The notes under the pieces: generated by a model
The model's database searches: none
Told to the model about the DNA's origin: nothing
What the model saw: the letters and a program-made list of their open reading frames with translations, nothing else
Shown here: piece by piece, positions 35,345 to 43,677 of the stretch
Layout: every line of letters begins with the position of its first letter
Position numbering within the stretch: position 1 is the stretch's first letter
NCBI GenBank assembly: GCA_015057635.1
Contig: SVEB01000068.1
Location: 105,531-169,530, forward strand
Reading direction: 5' to 3'
DNA: 64,000 nucleotides
Source of the DNA: Lachnospiraceae bacterium
Lineage (GTDB): Bacteria; Bacillota; Clostridia; Lachnospirales; Lachnospiraceae
Position numbers and translations under genes: made by a program

Positions 35345-36121
35345 ATGAACTTATATGAGGCTTTGTTACTTAGAAAATCCATCCGCAAGTATCGGATGGA
35401 ACCGGTTGATACGATGATATTAGATCATATTATGTATTTTTCTAATAAGGTGAATGTGTACGCGGAAGGGATTGGCGTACAGTTCGTGCTCGAGGAGAAT
35501 ATAGAAGAGAACAAAGGGATACGCGGAATTAATCATGTGAAGGCTCCGTATTACCTGCTCGTGACTTCAGAACTGAAAGAGGATTATCTGATTAATGCAG
35601 GATATATGGCGCAGCAGGTGGTGCTTTATATGACTGCACTGAATCTCGGAACCTGTTATCAGGCATCGCTGAAACTGAATATGATGATCCGCTCTGGACT
35701 TCCTTATGATTTTGTGTATGGAATTGCATTCGGAAGGGCGGAGAAAGATATTTTCCGTGCACCGGAGAAGGCAAAACGATTACCGGAAGAAAGCCTTGTT
35801 GTTTATAAGGAGGAAGTGAGTGATACGATGAAGAAGATCGTAAAGGGAGCTCTTCTTTCTCCGAGCTATATGAATGCGCAGCCTTGGAGGCTTGTGGTGT
35901 ATAGTAACCGAATTCATGTGTTCTGTAAGAAGGGGATTCTATCGAACGTACTAAGCAATGAGAAGCTGTTCGATATCGGCGTGATGCTTGCTAACCTGGC
36001 ACAGGCAGCAGATGAATGCTGGATGGATATTTCTTTTGTAAAGTCTGACACCGTCACCAGCAAACAATTCAAAAACAATGAGTACATTACTACCGTGCTT
36101 TTGAGGGATGAGATGTTTTAG
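35345..36121 (+). CDS. Nitroreductase family flavoprotein
   Basis: The 258-residue protein opens with LYEALLLRKSIRKYRMEPVD, the FMN-binding start of nitroreductases. It contains LLSPSYMNAQPWRLVVYSNRIHVFCKK, an FMN-contact motif with the Gln-Pro-Trp signature, in its second half. The protein looks like two degenerate repeats of the fold, as in the two-domain nitroreductase subgroup. The substrate is unknown. It is probably co-transcribed with the AraC gene. The stop is 16 nt before hairpin element F. Confidence 0.8.
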   Translation: MNLYEALLLRKSIRKYRMEPVDTMILDHIMYFSNKVNVYAEGIGVQFVLEENIEENKGIRGINHVKAPYYLLVTSELKEDYLINAGYMAQQVVLYMTALNLGTCYQASLKLNMMIRSGLPYDFVYGIAFGRAEKDIFRAPEKAKRLPEESLVVYKEEVSDTMKKIVKGALLSPSYMNAQPWRLVVYSNRIHVFCKKGILSNVLSNEKLFDIGVMLANLAQAADECWMDISFVKSDTVTSKQFKNNEYITTVLLRDEMF

Positions 36122-36137
36122 AAGGGTGGATCTGGGG

Positions 36138-36608
36138 GCTGTCTAAGGATACCCGGGGACGGATACGGATGCGGTGTGGGACGGACGTGCGGCTTGCCAC
36201 AGATGCCCGTCAGACATTCGGATGCGACGGATGAATTTCCTTGGGGGCAGCTCGCTTGCGTTCGGACTGCGGACGGACGGCGCGGCTATATATTTTTCAA
36301 TGTTCGTCACAAGCTCGGACAAAAAGGGGGTGAAATCCCTGACTATCAGACAGGAAAACGCTGTCTGATAGTCAGGGATTTCACCCCCTTTTTGTTCGCC
36401 TTGATGCCGTACATTTGAAAAAATATAGCCACACCGTCCGTCCGCAGTCCGAATGCAAGCGAGCTGCCTCCACAGAAATTCATCCGCCGCATCCGAATGT
36501 CTGCCTGGCATCTGTGGCGAGCCGCACATCCGTCCCACACTGCGTCCGTATCCGTCCCCGGGTATCCTTAGACAGCACGATGCGTTTCATAAAACGAAAC
36601 GTATCGTG
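36138..36608 (+). repeat. Long nested-hairpin element, copy F (longest)
   Basis: Outer arms of about 160 nt (from 36138 and ending at 36576) pair with scattered mismatches. The conserved CGTCACAAGCTCGGAC / GTTCGCCTTGATGCC segment is inside, followed by a stem that continues without a break into an apical CTGACTATCAGACAG / CTGTCTGATAGTCAG hairpin. A short hairpin (36576-36608, CACGATGCGTTTC stem with one mismatch) and a purine-rich tail follow. Long frames on both strands inside are artefacts of the palindrome. Confidence 0.85.
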
Positions 36609-36696
36609 AGAGACACCGGTGAGGGGGGGATGAGGGCGAAAGGGAGCGGGGATTACGAGGCAGGGAGGAATGGATGATAAGATAATGTGAGGGAGG

Positions 36697-37545
36697 CTAG
36701 GAATCGGTAGGTGAATTACAAGTGCAAGAGGAGTTGTGGTCATGGGCTGTATCTGGGAATTGCACAGATGAAGGCGCATGATCAGGATGGCAGGAGCAGT
36801 GAGAGGCGTGGTGAGGATGAGCTGGTGCGAGCAGAGCGTTTAGTTCTTGGAAGAAGTGGTGGGCTTTGTCGGACTCTAAGGATTCTTTTACAGGGGCCTC
36901 GAGGTATGGGACTTGGATGCCACGTTCTTTTAGCATTTGGTCTAAGACTGCGGTCATGACACCATAACCGGATTCTTTGGGCGGATGAGTGGAGGCGTGT
37001 TCTAAATCAGAGGCGAAGGAGCCATCTGAGCATGGGCCGGATTTGTGGTCAGAATCGGAATTACTATTACAATCATAGGAAGTATCATATTCGTGAGAAG
37101 TATTGCAGTTGTAGTCATGATCAGGAAAGGAATCACAGTGAGGAGCTTCATCGGCAGGCATCATGGATTCGGTTTTGTATTTGTTTTGCTTGTGTTTGCC
37201 CCAGCAGATGCTGCACGTTGGACTGCCCTGGATGCCGATGTAACAGAGGAGAGTGTTGTCATTCTCGATTAGTTCTTGTACCATATCCACATAGCTTTCG
37301 AGTTGTTCCCGGCAGTGTTTGCGAAAGAAGACATTGTCGTACTGCTGACGACCCTGGGGATTGCGCCAGTAGCCCATGGCTGTAAATTCGGGACACGGAA
37401 GCTGAATGACACATATGTGCTTGCTTAACATGAAGTCACAGACAATTTTGGCAAGCATGAAACGGCGGCCTAACATATGAACTCTTGCAGCCGGATTTAG
37501 TAGACAGTGTGATACAATTACAAAGTAACGTGCCTTTCTTGACAT
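36697..37545 (-). CDS. TudS-like (DUF523-related) putative desulfidase with His/Cys-rich inserts
   Basis: The ATG at 37545 follows AAAGGAAAC and is preferred to an upstream start at 37593. The protein is 282 residues. The core has the TudS-type cysteines: VSHCLLNPAAR near residue 13, LPCPEFTAMGYWRNPQGR near 50 and GSPTCSICWGKHK near 110, which could hold an iron-sulfur cluster for desulfuration. Unusually, two low-complexity stretches rich in His, Cys, Asp and Ser interrupt or extend it (about 130-185 and 240-282, for example HPHHASHCSCHPDH). These may bind metal or be expansions. The related CD3072-type proteins I recall lack such tails. Confidence 0.65.
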   Translation of the reverse strand: MSRKARYFVIVSHCLLNPAARVHMLGRRFMLAKIVCDFMLSKHICVIQLPCPEFTAMGYWRNPQGRQQYDNVFFRKHCREQLESYVDMVQELIENDNTLLCYIGIQGSPTCSICWGKHKQNKYKTESMMPADEAPHCDSFPDHDYNCNTSHEYDTSYDCNSNSDSDHKSGPCSDGSFASDLEHASTHPPKESGYGVMTAVLDQMLKERGIQVPYLEAPVKESLESDKAHHFFQELNALLAPAHPHHASHCSCHPDHAPSSVQFPDTAHDHNSSCTCNSPTDS

Positions 37546-37717
37546 AATGTTTCCTTTCTGTTTCTGTTTATTTTTGAAACGCAAACTTCGCACTTGAGTT
37601 TAAAATTAGTATTTGAGGGTTCGTTGGTTCTATGCTTATGAATAAACGGAATGAATGGAAAAAAATATCTAAATACAATGTATTATTAAAAAAAATAAAA
37701 AAATTACGAAAATAGTG

Positions 37718-37746
37718 TTGACAAAAGGTTTGAAATGCTGTATATT
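37718..37746 (+). promoter_or_regulatory. Promoter of tRNA-Gly copy 1
   Basis: TTGACA (37718-37723) and TATATT (37741-37746) are 17 bp apart. The same layout precedes the other two tRNA-Gly copies. Confidence 0.8.
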
Positions 37747-37781
37747 ATATCTCGTGTTCGACACACAGTAAAACTTAATAT

Positions 37782-37853
37782 GCACGAGTGGCTCAGTGGT
37801 GGAGTATCGCCTTGCCAAGGCGAGGGTCGCGGGTTCGAATCCCGTCTCGTGCT
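37782..37853 (+). tRNA. tRNA-Gly (anticodon GCC), copy 1
   Basis: A full cloverleaf is present: acceptor GCACGAG/CTCGTGC, anticodon stem TCGCC/GGCGA with loop TTGCCAA (anticodon GCC), and T-arm CGGGTTCGAATCCCG. The CCA end is not encoded. The gene is identical to the copies at 50616 and 63262. A decayed integrated island follows. Confidence 0.97.
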
Positions 37854-37861
37854 TCTTATAA

Positions 37862-37904
37862 AACCTCAGAATTCTTGACTAAATCAAGGACTCTGAGGTT
37901 TTTT
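37862..37904 (+). terminator. Terminator of tRNA-Gly copy 1
   Basis: AACCTCAGA pairs with TCTGAGGTT and the inner TCTTGA with TCAAG. T6 follows. Almost the same hairpin follows copy 3 and lies in the att remnant near 39990. Confidence 0.85.
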
Positions 37905-37918
37905 CTTTGATTACATAT

Positions 37919-37936
37919 TGAGTACCCATGAGTACC
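37919..37936. promoter_or_regulatory. Paired TGAGTACC motifs, probable integrase arm sites (left end, island 1)
   Basis: Two TGAGTACC words lie 3 nt apart. A 27-nt stretch around them is identical to 63399-63425 inside the integrase 3' end, so this is also a remnant of an integrase gene. Similar TGAGTAC words lie at 41477-41506 and 53954-53973. Confidence 0.55.
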
Positions 37937-38045
37937 TGCATTCCTTCCTTTCGTTCCTTGATTTTATAGACTCCAATTCTTGTTTGACAAATATAATAGG
38001 ATGGCTTGTAAGCCCTCATACCTGAAAATTTGAGAAAAAGATAAG

Positions 38046-38124
38046 CATAATTAACCGTTTAGACGAAGATAAAAAATCTTACGGCTAACCATAATTATGA
38101 AGGGGTTAAAAGTGTACACTTTTT
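38046..38124. repeat. Island inverted repeat plus AAGTGTACACTT palindrome (copy 1)
   Basis: An imperfect palindrome (38046-38099, containing AATTAACCGTTTAGACGAAGAT) is followed by the perfect palindrome AAAAGTGTACACTTTT at about 38108-38124. The same two parts, in the same order, occur at 52624-52703 in the second island. The roughly 110 nt before them are also similar, from CTTTCGTTCC onward. Confidence 0.65.
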
Positions 38125-38335
38125 AAAATATAATGATATGCACTAGGATTTAGAGAGCAGAAAAGAGTATAAAGAAAAAATTGTAGTTGAATATTTGACA
38201 AATAATGGTAAAGTAAAATATATTTAAGATGAGGAGTAGTTAAGAGGGAACAGAAAGTTGAATGGTAGTAAGCTTTATTTGGAGAAAGTCGGCTTTGAAG
38301 AATGGAAAAGTGTTTTATAACCAGGAGGATATATA

Positions 38336-38617
38336 ATGCTAAAAATTGTTTTCATGCGACATAGTGAACCAGATTACTCATTTGTTGAGGAAAGAAAATT
38401 TATAAGACATGGATTAGATTTGGCACAACTAAGCGAAAATGGTATTCAAATTGCTGAAAGAGCATCTTGGGACAGTAGATTGGATGATGCTGAAATAATT
38501 GTTTCTTCTTCATATACACGTGCATTGCAGACTGCAGCAATTATTTCTAAAAATAGAAATTTGGACATTAAAATAGAAGTGGATTTACACGAATGGATAC
38601 CAGATTTAAAGAAATAG
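38336..38617 (+). pseudogene. Truncated histidine phosphatase (phosphoglycerate mutase-like) gene
   Basis: The 93-residue frame starts with IVFMRHSEPDY, the RH motif of histidine phosphatases, and keeps SSSYTRALQTAAIISK. It stops after HEWIPDLKK, before the second catalytic His expected around residue 140. Downstream sequence has no continuation in any frame that I can follow. A good AGGAGG site precedes it. As the C-terminal half is missing, the product is probably inactive. Confidence 0.75.
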
Positions 38618-38964
38618 ATTTCGATGAATCATTTCCGTGTGCCGAATTTATAGCTTATTAGCATATTGCATTCTTCGAGGTAGTGCTTGTTCTGGATTAT
38701 CAGTTGTTGCTATGATTCTATATTGTAATCAGCATCTCATTCAGCTCACTCGATTGTTTTTACATATAAGAATGAAATCATATTTATGCAAAGTGGTATA
38801 CACCATTTAAGAAAGTGTAGATGATACGCATTTATAATTGGTGTAGACAGACTACTGAAAAATTTAATTAATTATTATTACTAAATATGATATCATTATA
38901 TTGGGAAAAAACAGAAATAATTAAGGCGTTTCCTTCAAGAAATTATAAATAGGGAGCTGGTAGT

Positions 38965-39747
38965 ATGGTAGATGGTCATATTCATATTGAACGAGGAGAA
39001 TATACGCATGAATGGATAAATCAATTTGTTATCAAAGCAGTTGAAAAGCAATTAGATGAGATCTGGCTTCTTGAGCATTGTTATCGGTTTGAAGAATTTG
39101 TTCCCATGTATGATTCTGTTTGTGCATATAGCGATTATATAGATACATGGTTCCATAGACAAGCAGGTGTTTTGAAACTAGAGGATTATTTGTCACTTAT
39201 CGAACAAATCAGAAAGAAACAGTTTCCTGTTAAGATTAAGTTTGGTCTTGAGATATGCTATTTTAAAGAGTATGAAGATTTAGTTGTAGAGTTAACTAAA
39301 GGTAAAGATTTTGATTTCTTGTTGGGTAGCGTTCATTTTGTTGATGATTTTGCCTTTGACCATAAGGCAGAGCATTGGAATGGAATTAATGTCGATGAAA
39401 TATATCATAGATATTTTGAAACATCTATTTCGCTTGCTAAAAGTTGTATATATGACGGTATAGCTCATCCCGATGCGATTAAACTTTTTGGACATAAACC
39501 ATCCTATTCTTTAACGGATTATTATGATAGTTTAGCAAAGGAGCTTTCAAAAAATAATATGTACGCAGAACAAAATAGTGGAGTATTTCGACGTTGTCCT
39601 AATACAGCTACGCTAGGTATGGATGAAGAAATGCTGAAAATAATGAAAAATAATAATGTGAAGATCATTACAGCATCGGATGCTCATTGCCCTGAAGATG
39701 TTGGTGATAGAATATTGGAACTTAACAATTGTTTATTAAATAGTTAG
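38965..39747 (+). CDS. PHP domain phosphoesterase, histidinol-phosphatase-like
   Basis: The 260-residue protein carries the PHP metal ligands in order: DGHIHIERG near residue 3, KFGLEICYF near 95, GSVHFVDDF near 113, DGIAHPDAI near 171 and TASDAHCPEDVGD near 235. The family hydrolyses phosphate esters with a trinuclear metal centre; HisK-type histidinol phosphatase is the nearest named function. No his operon is here, so it is island cargo and the substrate is uncertain. Codon use is more AT-rich than in flanking chromosomal genes, which fits transfer. Confidence 0.85.
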   Translation: MVDGHIHIERGEYTHEWINQFVIKAVEKQLDEIWLLEHCYRFEEFVPMYDSVCAYSDYIDTWFHRQAGVLKLEDYLSLIEQIRKKQFPVKIKFGLEICYFKEYEDLVVELTKGKDFDFLLGSVHFVDDFAFDHKAEHWNGINVDEIYHRYFETSISLAKSCIYDGIAHPDAIKLFGHKPSYSLTDYYDSLAKELSKNNMYAEQNSGVFRRCPNTATLGMDEEMLKIMKNNNVKIITASDAHCPEDVGDRILELNNCLLNS

Positions 39748-39959
39748 GTGCAACCAGTATCAGAGATTGAAAACCCTCCTTTCTATGCGGGGTCTGGTAA
39801 TGTTCAAATTTGGTAATCACAGAACAAACGGAGTGTGATTATTTACAGTTTCCATAATTAGTTGATTTGCTATGTTTGAAAATATGTGCACTGTTATGTG
39901 CCCATAAATCAGAAGTGGATAGAGCCCCTTTCTTTTCTGTATTTGTGAGATTGGTGTTT

Positions 39960-40027
39960 GGTTCGGATCCCGTCTCATGCTTTATATATAACCTCAGAAT
40001 TCTTGATTAAATCAAGAGCTGTGAGAT
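39960..40027. other. att remnant: 3' end of tRNA-Gly with its terminator
   Basis: GGTTCGGATCCCGTCTCATGC at 39960-39980 matches the T-arm and acceptor end of the tRNA-Gly genes with two changes. The terminator hairpin AACCTCAGAATTCTTGA follows at 39990 onward. No 5' half is present, so this is an attachment-site copy and not a tRNA gene. Confidence 0.75.
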
Positions 40028-40292
40028 AATTGTAATTATTCTTACACCATTTTACGAAGGTACAACAGTAATATTGATAGTCACGGAATGTTTTCCGACT
40101 ATAGATTTTATGTATTGTAATGCGTTCCTTATAAGAAAGTGTTGCTTTGGGATTATTTTTCTTCTTTTGTTTAGGGCGCAAAGCTTCAATTTCTTTATCA
40201 TTTGCTTTTGATTCGCCAATTGCAAGTTTTGTTTCGAGAGATTTTTGGACTTGATAAACAAGGGATTCTTTTATCTTTCTGTTTCTAGGCAT
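39975..40292 (-). pseudogene. Integrase gene remnant (N-terminal domain fused to att sequence)
   Basis: The 105-residue frame has a basic N terminus (MPRNRKIKESLVYQVQKSLETK) and a helical piece RKTFRDYQYYCCTFVKWCKNNY, which resembles the core-binding domain of tyrosine integrases of this tRNA-Gly type. The catalytic domain is missing. The last codons (LIKNSEVIYKA) are the complement of the tRNA terminator, just as the intact integrase at 63359 ends in its terminator. An internal deletion therefore joined the gene start to its end. Confidence 0.6.
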
Positions 40293-40531
40293 AGTTTAAG
40301 CTGAATCAACACATGTAAAAGTTTTATACTCAGCAGAATATATTACTTGCTCATACAATAATTTATTATGATATGAAGAAAACGGTAATACATAGAAGGT
40401 TATATAAGACAAAATAGTTTAGAAGAAATAGAAGCTTATGATAAATAGCTTGATTGGGAAGAAGTTAATTATAGGAAGAAAGACAAATTTGAATCTATCA
40501 CTAACATATATAGAAAGTGGAGGTGTTATAT

Positions 40532-41365
40532 ATGGTAAAAAAAATTAATGTTTCCTGTGATTCATTGGAGTGGTTATACTCGCAAGATTGGGAGTACCAT
40601 GATTACGGTGATTGTAAAAGGCATTTACAAGTAATATTTCCATATAGACGTCAGTGGAGTAATGATGAAAAATTTCCGCTGATTCTCTTTATTCCAGGTT
40701 CTGTTTGGTATAAACAGGAAATGTATAATGACATAACAAAACTTACAAAACTTGCAGAAAGAGGATTTGCAGTTGTATCTATGGAATATAGGGAATCAAC
40801 AATTGCAAAATTTCCAGCGCAGGTGGAAGACGTAAGTAATGCAATAGACTTCTTGTTGGGAAAAGCAGAGCAATTTCATTTTGATATGAATCGTGTGTTC
40901 TTAATGGGGAATTCCTCCGGTGGACATATTGCCATGATGGCTGTGCTATTGAACGCAAATGGGTTATGCAAGCCGTTTCCTAAGGTACAAGGTGTTATTT
41001 GTGAGTGTGGTTCCACAGATTTATTAGTCTGTGCGAAAGCACCACTTGAACCATGGATGAAGAAACGTCCATCTGCGGATCTACTTGGCGTAGACTGTAT
41101 AGAGACAAATGAAAAACTAGCTAGAGCTGCTTCCTGTCAGATGTATATAAATGAAGAAGTCGCACTTCCACGGATTTTACTTTTGCATAGTGATAATGAT
41201 CCTATAGTATCGGTAGAGAATAGTCGTATACTGCATGATAAGCTGGAAAGTACAAATCACAAAGTGTATTATTACGAACTTCAGAATAACGATGCACATT
41301 GTGGGCCAATATATTTTTGTAATCAGGTTTTGGATATTATTGAGAACTTCATTAATGAAAAATAA
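40532..41365 (+). CDS. Alpha/beta hydrolase, acetyl-esterase-like (island cargo)
   Basis: The ATG at 40532 follows GGAGGTG. The 277-residue protein has PLILFIPGSVWYKQ (oxyanion region), the nucleophile elbow LMGNSSGGHIAMMA near residue 131, an Asp in LLHSDNDPIVSVENS and a His in NNDAHCGPIYF. This gives a complete Ser-Asp-His triad. It resembles BD-FAE/Est-type carboxylesterases. There is no signal peptide, so it acts in the cytoplasm. Composition is AT-rich relative to the chromosome. An att remnant follows at 41516. Confidence 0.85.
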   Translation: MVKKINVSCDSLEWLYSQDWEYHDYGDCKRHLQVIFPYRRQWSNDEKFPLILFIPGSVWYKQEMYNDITKLTKLAERGFAVVSMEYRESTIAKFPAQVEDVSNAIDFLLGKAEQFHFDMNRVFLMGNSSGGHIAMMAVLLNANGLCKPFPKVQGVICECGSTDLLVCAKAPLEPWMKKRPSADLLGVDCIETNEKLARAASCQMYINEEVALPRILLLHSDNDPIVSVENSRILHDKLESTNHKVYYYELQNNDAHCGPIYFCNQVLDIIENFINEK

Positions 41366-41476
41366 TATATGGTGCTAAAGAGTAGCAATCATTTAAGATT
41401 CAGGAAGAGACTCTTTCCCGAGAAATTGCAGTTTTGTCTAGTTAACTTTACTCTCATAAAGTTAATCAGTTATGAT

Positions 41477-41506
41477 ATGAGTACCACTTTGAGTACATAT
41501 GAGTAA
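41477..41506. promoter_or_regulatory. TGAGTAC repeats, probable integrase arm sites (right end, island 1)
   Basis: ATGAGTAC (41477-41484), TGAGTAC (41490-41496) and ATGAGTAA (41499-41506) occur at roughly 13- and 9-nt steps. The layout matches the right end of island 2 at 53954. Confidence 0.5.
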
Positions 41507-41515
41507 GATGTCTTA

Positions 41516-41574
41516 GAACTCTCCTTTCTAAGCGGTTTTAGGAAGGCGAGTTCTTTTCGAATTCCGTCTCGTGC
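41516..41574. other. att remnant: hairpin plus tRNA-Gly 3' end (right end of island 1)
   Basis: A hairpin GAACTC...GAGTTC (41516-41553) is followed by CGAATTCCGTCTCGTGC, the 3' end of tRNA-Gly. The same arrangement, with very similar sequence, lies at 53993-54053. This marks the chromosomal end of the island that began at tRNA-Gly copy 1. Confidence 0.75.
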
Positions 41575-41688
41575 ATTTAAAACTTTGGTTTTCTTGACTG
41601 GAAAATAAAGTATAACCATAATCATACTTAGTTATAAGTAAGAAAGACATATTATTAAATTCTGATTTGATCAGAGGGGGATGGGTTT

Positions 41689-42210
41689 ATGATAGTTAGG
41701 GAATTAGAATTGGAGGAAGCAGATAAGATTGGAATGATTGATGCCACCTGTTTTATTAAAAATGTGTGGAGAGTTGTTGATGGGGAAATGAAATTAGTAG
41801 AGATTAACTGGACGGATCATGAATTGCCGAATGGTTTACAGTGGCATAAGGAACATTTTAAGGCGACCATTCAATCAGGAGGGAAAGCATTTGGATGTTT
41901 TAATGGGAATACCCTGATTGGATATGCAACTGTTAATGCGGACATGTTTGGCATCTGCTCAAAGTATGTTTTATTAGATCAGATATTTATTTCAAAAGAT
42001 TATCGGAATAAGGGGATAGGGAAGGAATTATTCCATCTATGTGTAAATCAGGCAAAAGAGTGGGGAGCTGATAAGCTTTACATATGTGCTGGCTCATCCG
42101 AGGATACGATCGCATTTTATATCAAAATCGGATGTATTAAGGCAAACGAGGTCAATCAAAAATTATACGAGGAAGACCCGAATGATATACAGTTAGAGTA
42201 TCCGGTATAG
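41689..42210 (+). CDS. GNAT family N-acetyltransferase
   Basis: The 173-residue protein has the GNAT core LLDQIFISKDYRNKGIGKELFHLC near residue 105, where RNKGIG is the CoA pyrophosphate loop. It then has GADKLYICAGSSEDTIAFYIKIGC. The acceptor is unknown. It is the first gene beyond the island boundary. The site is AGAGGGGGATGG, and the distal AT-rich leader shows no clear promoter. Confidence 0.85.
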   Translation: MIVRELELEEADKIGMIDATCFIKNVWRVVDGEMKLVEINWTDHELPNGLQWHKEHFKATIQSGGKAFGCFNGNTLIGYATVNADMFGICSKYVLLDQIFISKDYRNKGIGKELFHLCVNQAKEWGADKLYICAGSSEDTIAFYIKIGCIKANEVNQKLYEEDPNDIQLEYPV

Positions 42211-42341
42211 GAAAAGATTTAAAAGGTGATTTCCTGAAGTAGAAACATCAGTTTCTTGCAGCAGAGGATACAGAGGATACGTATGCGGTTAAAGTGCTAA
42301 AGTTGCGTTTAAGACGCTTTTTTTGGAAAAAGCTAAGGATG

Positions 42342-42390
42342 AAAAAAGCCCGATGGATTTTGAGTGAATCAAAATCATCAGGCTTTTTTA
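42342..42390 (+). terminator. Terminator after the GNAT gene
   Basis: AAAAAGCC and ATGGATTTTGA pair with TCAAAATCAT and GGCTTTTTT around a short loop. The long stem has a small internal mismatch. Confidence 0.85.
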
Positions 42391-42531
42391 CGTGTTTGGG
42401 GACACAAAAGAGATCGAGTGCACCTAGAAGAATTTTGTGGAATGGTTATGACTAGCATTCATTTTTATAGGTATTGCGGTATAACATTTTGGGATTCCCA
42501 TATACTAAGGGCAAATACGAAATAAGAAAGG

Positions 42532-42819
42532 ATGGCAGTAAACGTTATTATGAAAAGTGAATCAAAGGAATTGATGAACGATTTATCCAAGTTATTGAAA
42601 GAAGAAGGTAGTTATGTAAAGGAATTAACGGATATCGCTACGAAGGCTGCCGGATTCCATGCACGCCTTGAGTCCATAGAAAAAGCACTGGAAAAGGACC
42701 CTTCTTGCTATTGCAAAAAGGAAGCCGATCAGATGGTACAGAAGGCAGAGGATAAGTATTCCAATGAGTTGGAAAACAATATGAAAGAACATGCGAAAAG
42801 CGAAATAAAAGCAGAATAA
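42532..42819 (+). CDS. Small helical hypothetical protein
   Basis: A 95-residue charged, helical protein (SKELMNDLSKLLKEEGSYVKELTDI, then KADQMVQKAEDKYSNELENN) with a CYCKKE cysteine pair. No family is recognised. The ATG at 42532 is almost fused to GAAAGG, so the start at 42550 (MKSESK) is also possible. It is followed by a bidirectional terminator. Confidence 0.6.
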   Translation: MAVNVIMKSESKELMNDLSKLLKEEGSYVKELTDIATKAAGFHARLESIEKALEKDPSCYCKKEADQMVQKAEDKYSNELENNMKEHAKSEIKAE

Positions 42820-42841
42820 AAGTAAAATAAAGAAAAGTAAG

Positions 42842-42883
42842 AAAGCATTGTGACATGATTGGATTCTGTCACAATGCTTTTTT
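42842..42883. terminator. Bidirectional terminator between converging genes
   Basis: AAAGCATTGTGACA pairs with TGTCACAATGCTTTTTT around an 11-nt loop. It separates the small gene on the plus strand from the MerR gene on the minus strand. Confidence 0.9.
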
Positions 42884-42884
42884 G

Positions 42885-43577
42885 TTACTCCATTTCCTCA
42901 AAGGCAACTCCTGATAATTGGTTTGGATCAGTGTAGGAATAGGTAATCAGGATTTTACAGGTCTCTGTCTGTACAATGACGATAAAATCATGTTTATTCT
43001 GATAAGAAGTAACGATGGTACGCATAAAGTCTGGATTATGGGGATAAGCTCCCCATACCGCCTCAAGAGTGTTTATGCCTATGAGTTGTTTAAAGTCTTC
43101 ATCAAATATAGAGTAGAATTCTTGCAGTTTATCCTCTAAGAGCAGATTCGTGGCGTGTAAGGCAAGAGTCTTTTTCGTACGATATTCGGGCGTATTCTGT
43201 TCCATCAAGGCATTTTGAGTGATGGCGTTCTTTAGATCGGATACGGTATGAATGGAATCAGCCGGGATCTTATGAAGGGTTAAGTAGTTTTGGTAAATGG
43301 ACTGCTGCTTGGATGCAAGAATCCGCATTTGCTGCGATAGGGAATCCACAAAGTTATTATGATCGATCAGGGACTGGATTTCATGAAGGGGAAGGTGAAG
43401 AGAACGAAGGATCAGAATCTTACGGATTCGTTCTACTTCTTCAATGGTGTAATAACGGATAGGAGAATCGGCAATCCGCGTGCTTTTGATCAGAGATTTT
43501 TCTTCGTAAAAGCGCAGCGTGCGCGATGTTGTATGCAAGAGTTCACAGACTTTAGATATGGATAACAGATTCTCCAT
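42885..43577 (-). CDS. MerR family transcriptional regulator (minus strand)
   Basis: The ATG at 43577 has GGAGGCG upstream. The 230-residue protein has an N-terminal MerR winged helix (LSISKVCELLHTTSRTLRFYEEKSLIKS, IRYYTIEEVERIRKILILR) and a dimerisation helix. It then has a C-terminal domain that ends KILITYSYTDPNQLSGVAFEEME, similar in size to the sensing domain of its divergent paralogue. It may sense an amphipathic ligand. It is divergent from another MerR gene across a 100-bp region with one clear promoter. Confidence 0.88.
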   Translation of the reverse strand: MENLLSISKVCELLHTTSRTLRFYEEKSLIKSTRIADSPIRYYTIEEVERIRKILILRSLHLPLHEIQSLIDHNNFVDSLSQQMRILASKQQSIYQNYLTLHKIPADSIHTVSDLKNAITQNALMEQNTPEYRTKKTLALHATNLLLEDKLQEFYSIFDEDFKQLIGINTLEAVWGAYPHNPDFMRTIVTSYQNKHDFIVIVQTETCKILITYSYTDPNQLSGVAFEEME

Positions 43578-43625
43578 TGTATTTTCGCCTCCAGATATTA
43601 ATTCCAATATATGCATAATATTAGC

Positions 43626-43656
43626 TTGACATTGACGCGGCGTCAAGCGCTATAAT
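43626..43656 (+). promoter_or_regulatory. MerR-type promoter with 19-bp spacer and palindromic operator
   Basis: TTGACA (43626-43631) and TATAAT (43651-43656) are perfect consensus boxes but 19 bp apart, the overlong spacing typical of MerR-activated promoters. The spacer contains the perfect palindrome TTGACGCGGCGTCAA (43632-43646). The promoter reads toward the MerR gene at 43678 and the exporter at 44406. Confidence 0.85.
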
Positions 43657-43677
43657 TTACAGAAAAAGGAGGCGGAG

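Noticed and set aside
36143..36677. Overlapping open frames on both strands at element F
   Set aside because: Same reason: both arms give similar products (for example a C-rich GRxCGxPQMPxRHSD pattern from each strand), which is expected from an inverted repeat and not from genes.
36711..37385. Plus-strand open frames of 75-117 codons opposite the TudS-like gene
   Set aside because: They are antisense shadows of a His/Cys-rich coding sequence and have no initiation signals.
39960..39980. A fourth tRNA-Gly gene at 39960 (and at 41543 and 54021)
   Set aside because: Only the T-arm and acceptor 3' part is present; the D-arm and anticodon arm are missing, so these are att remnants.
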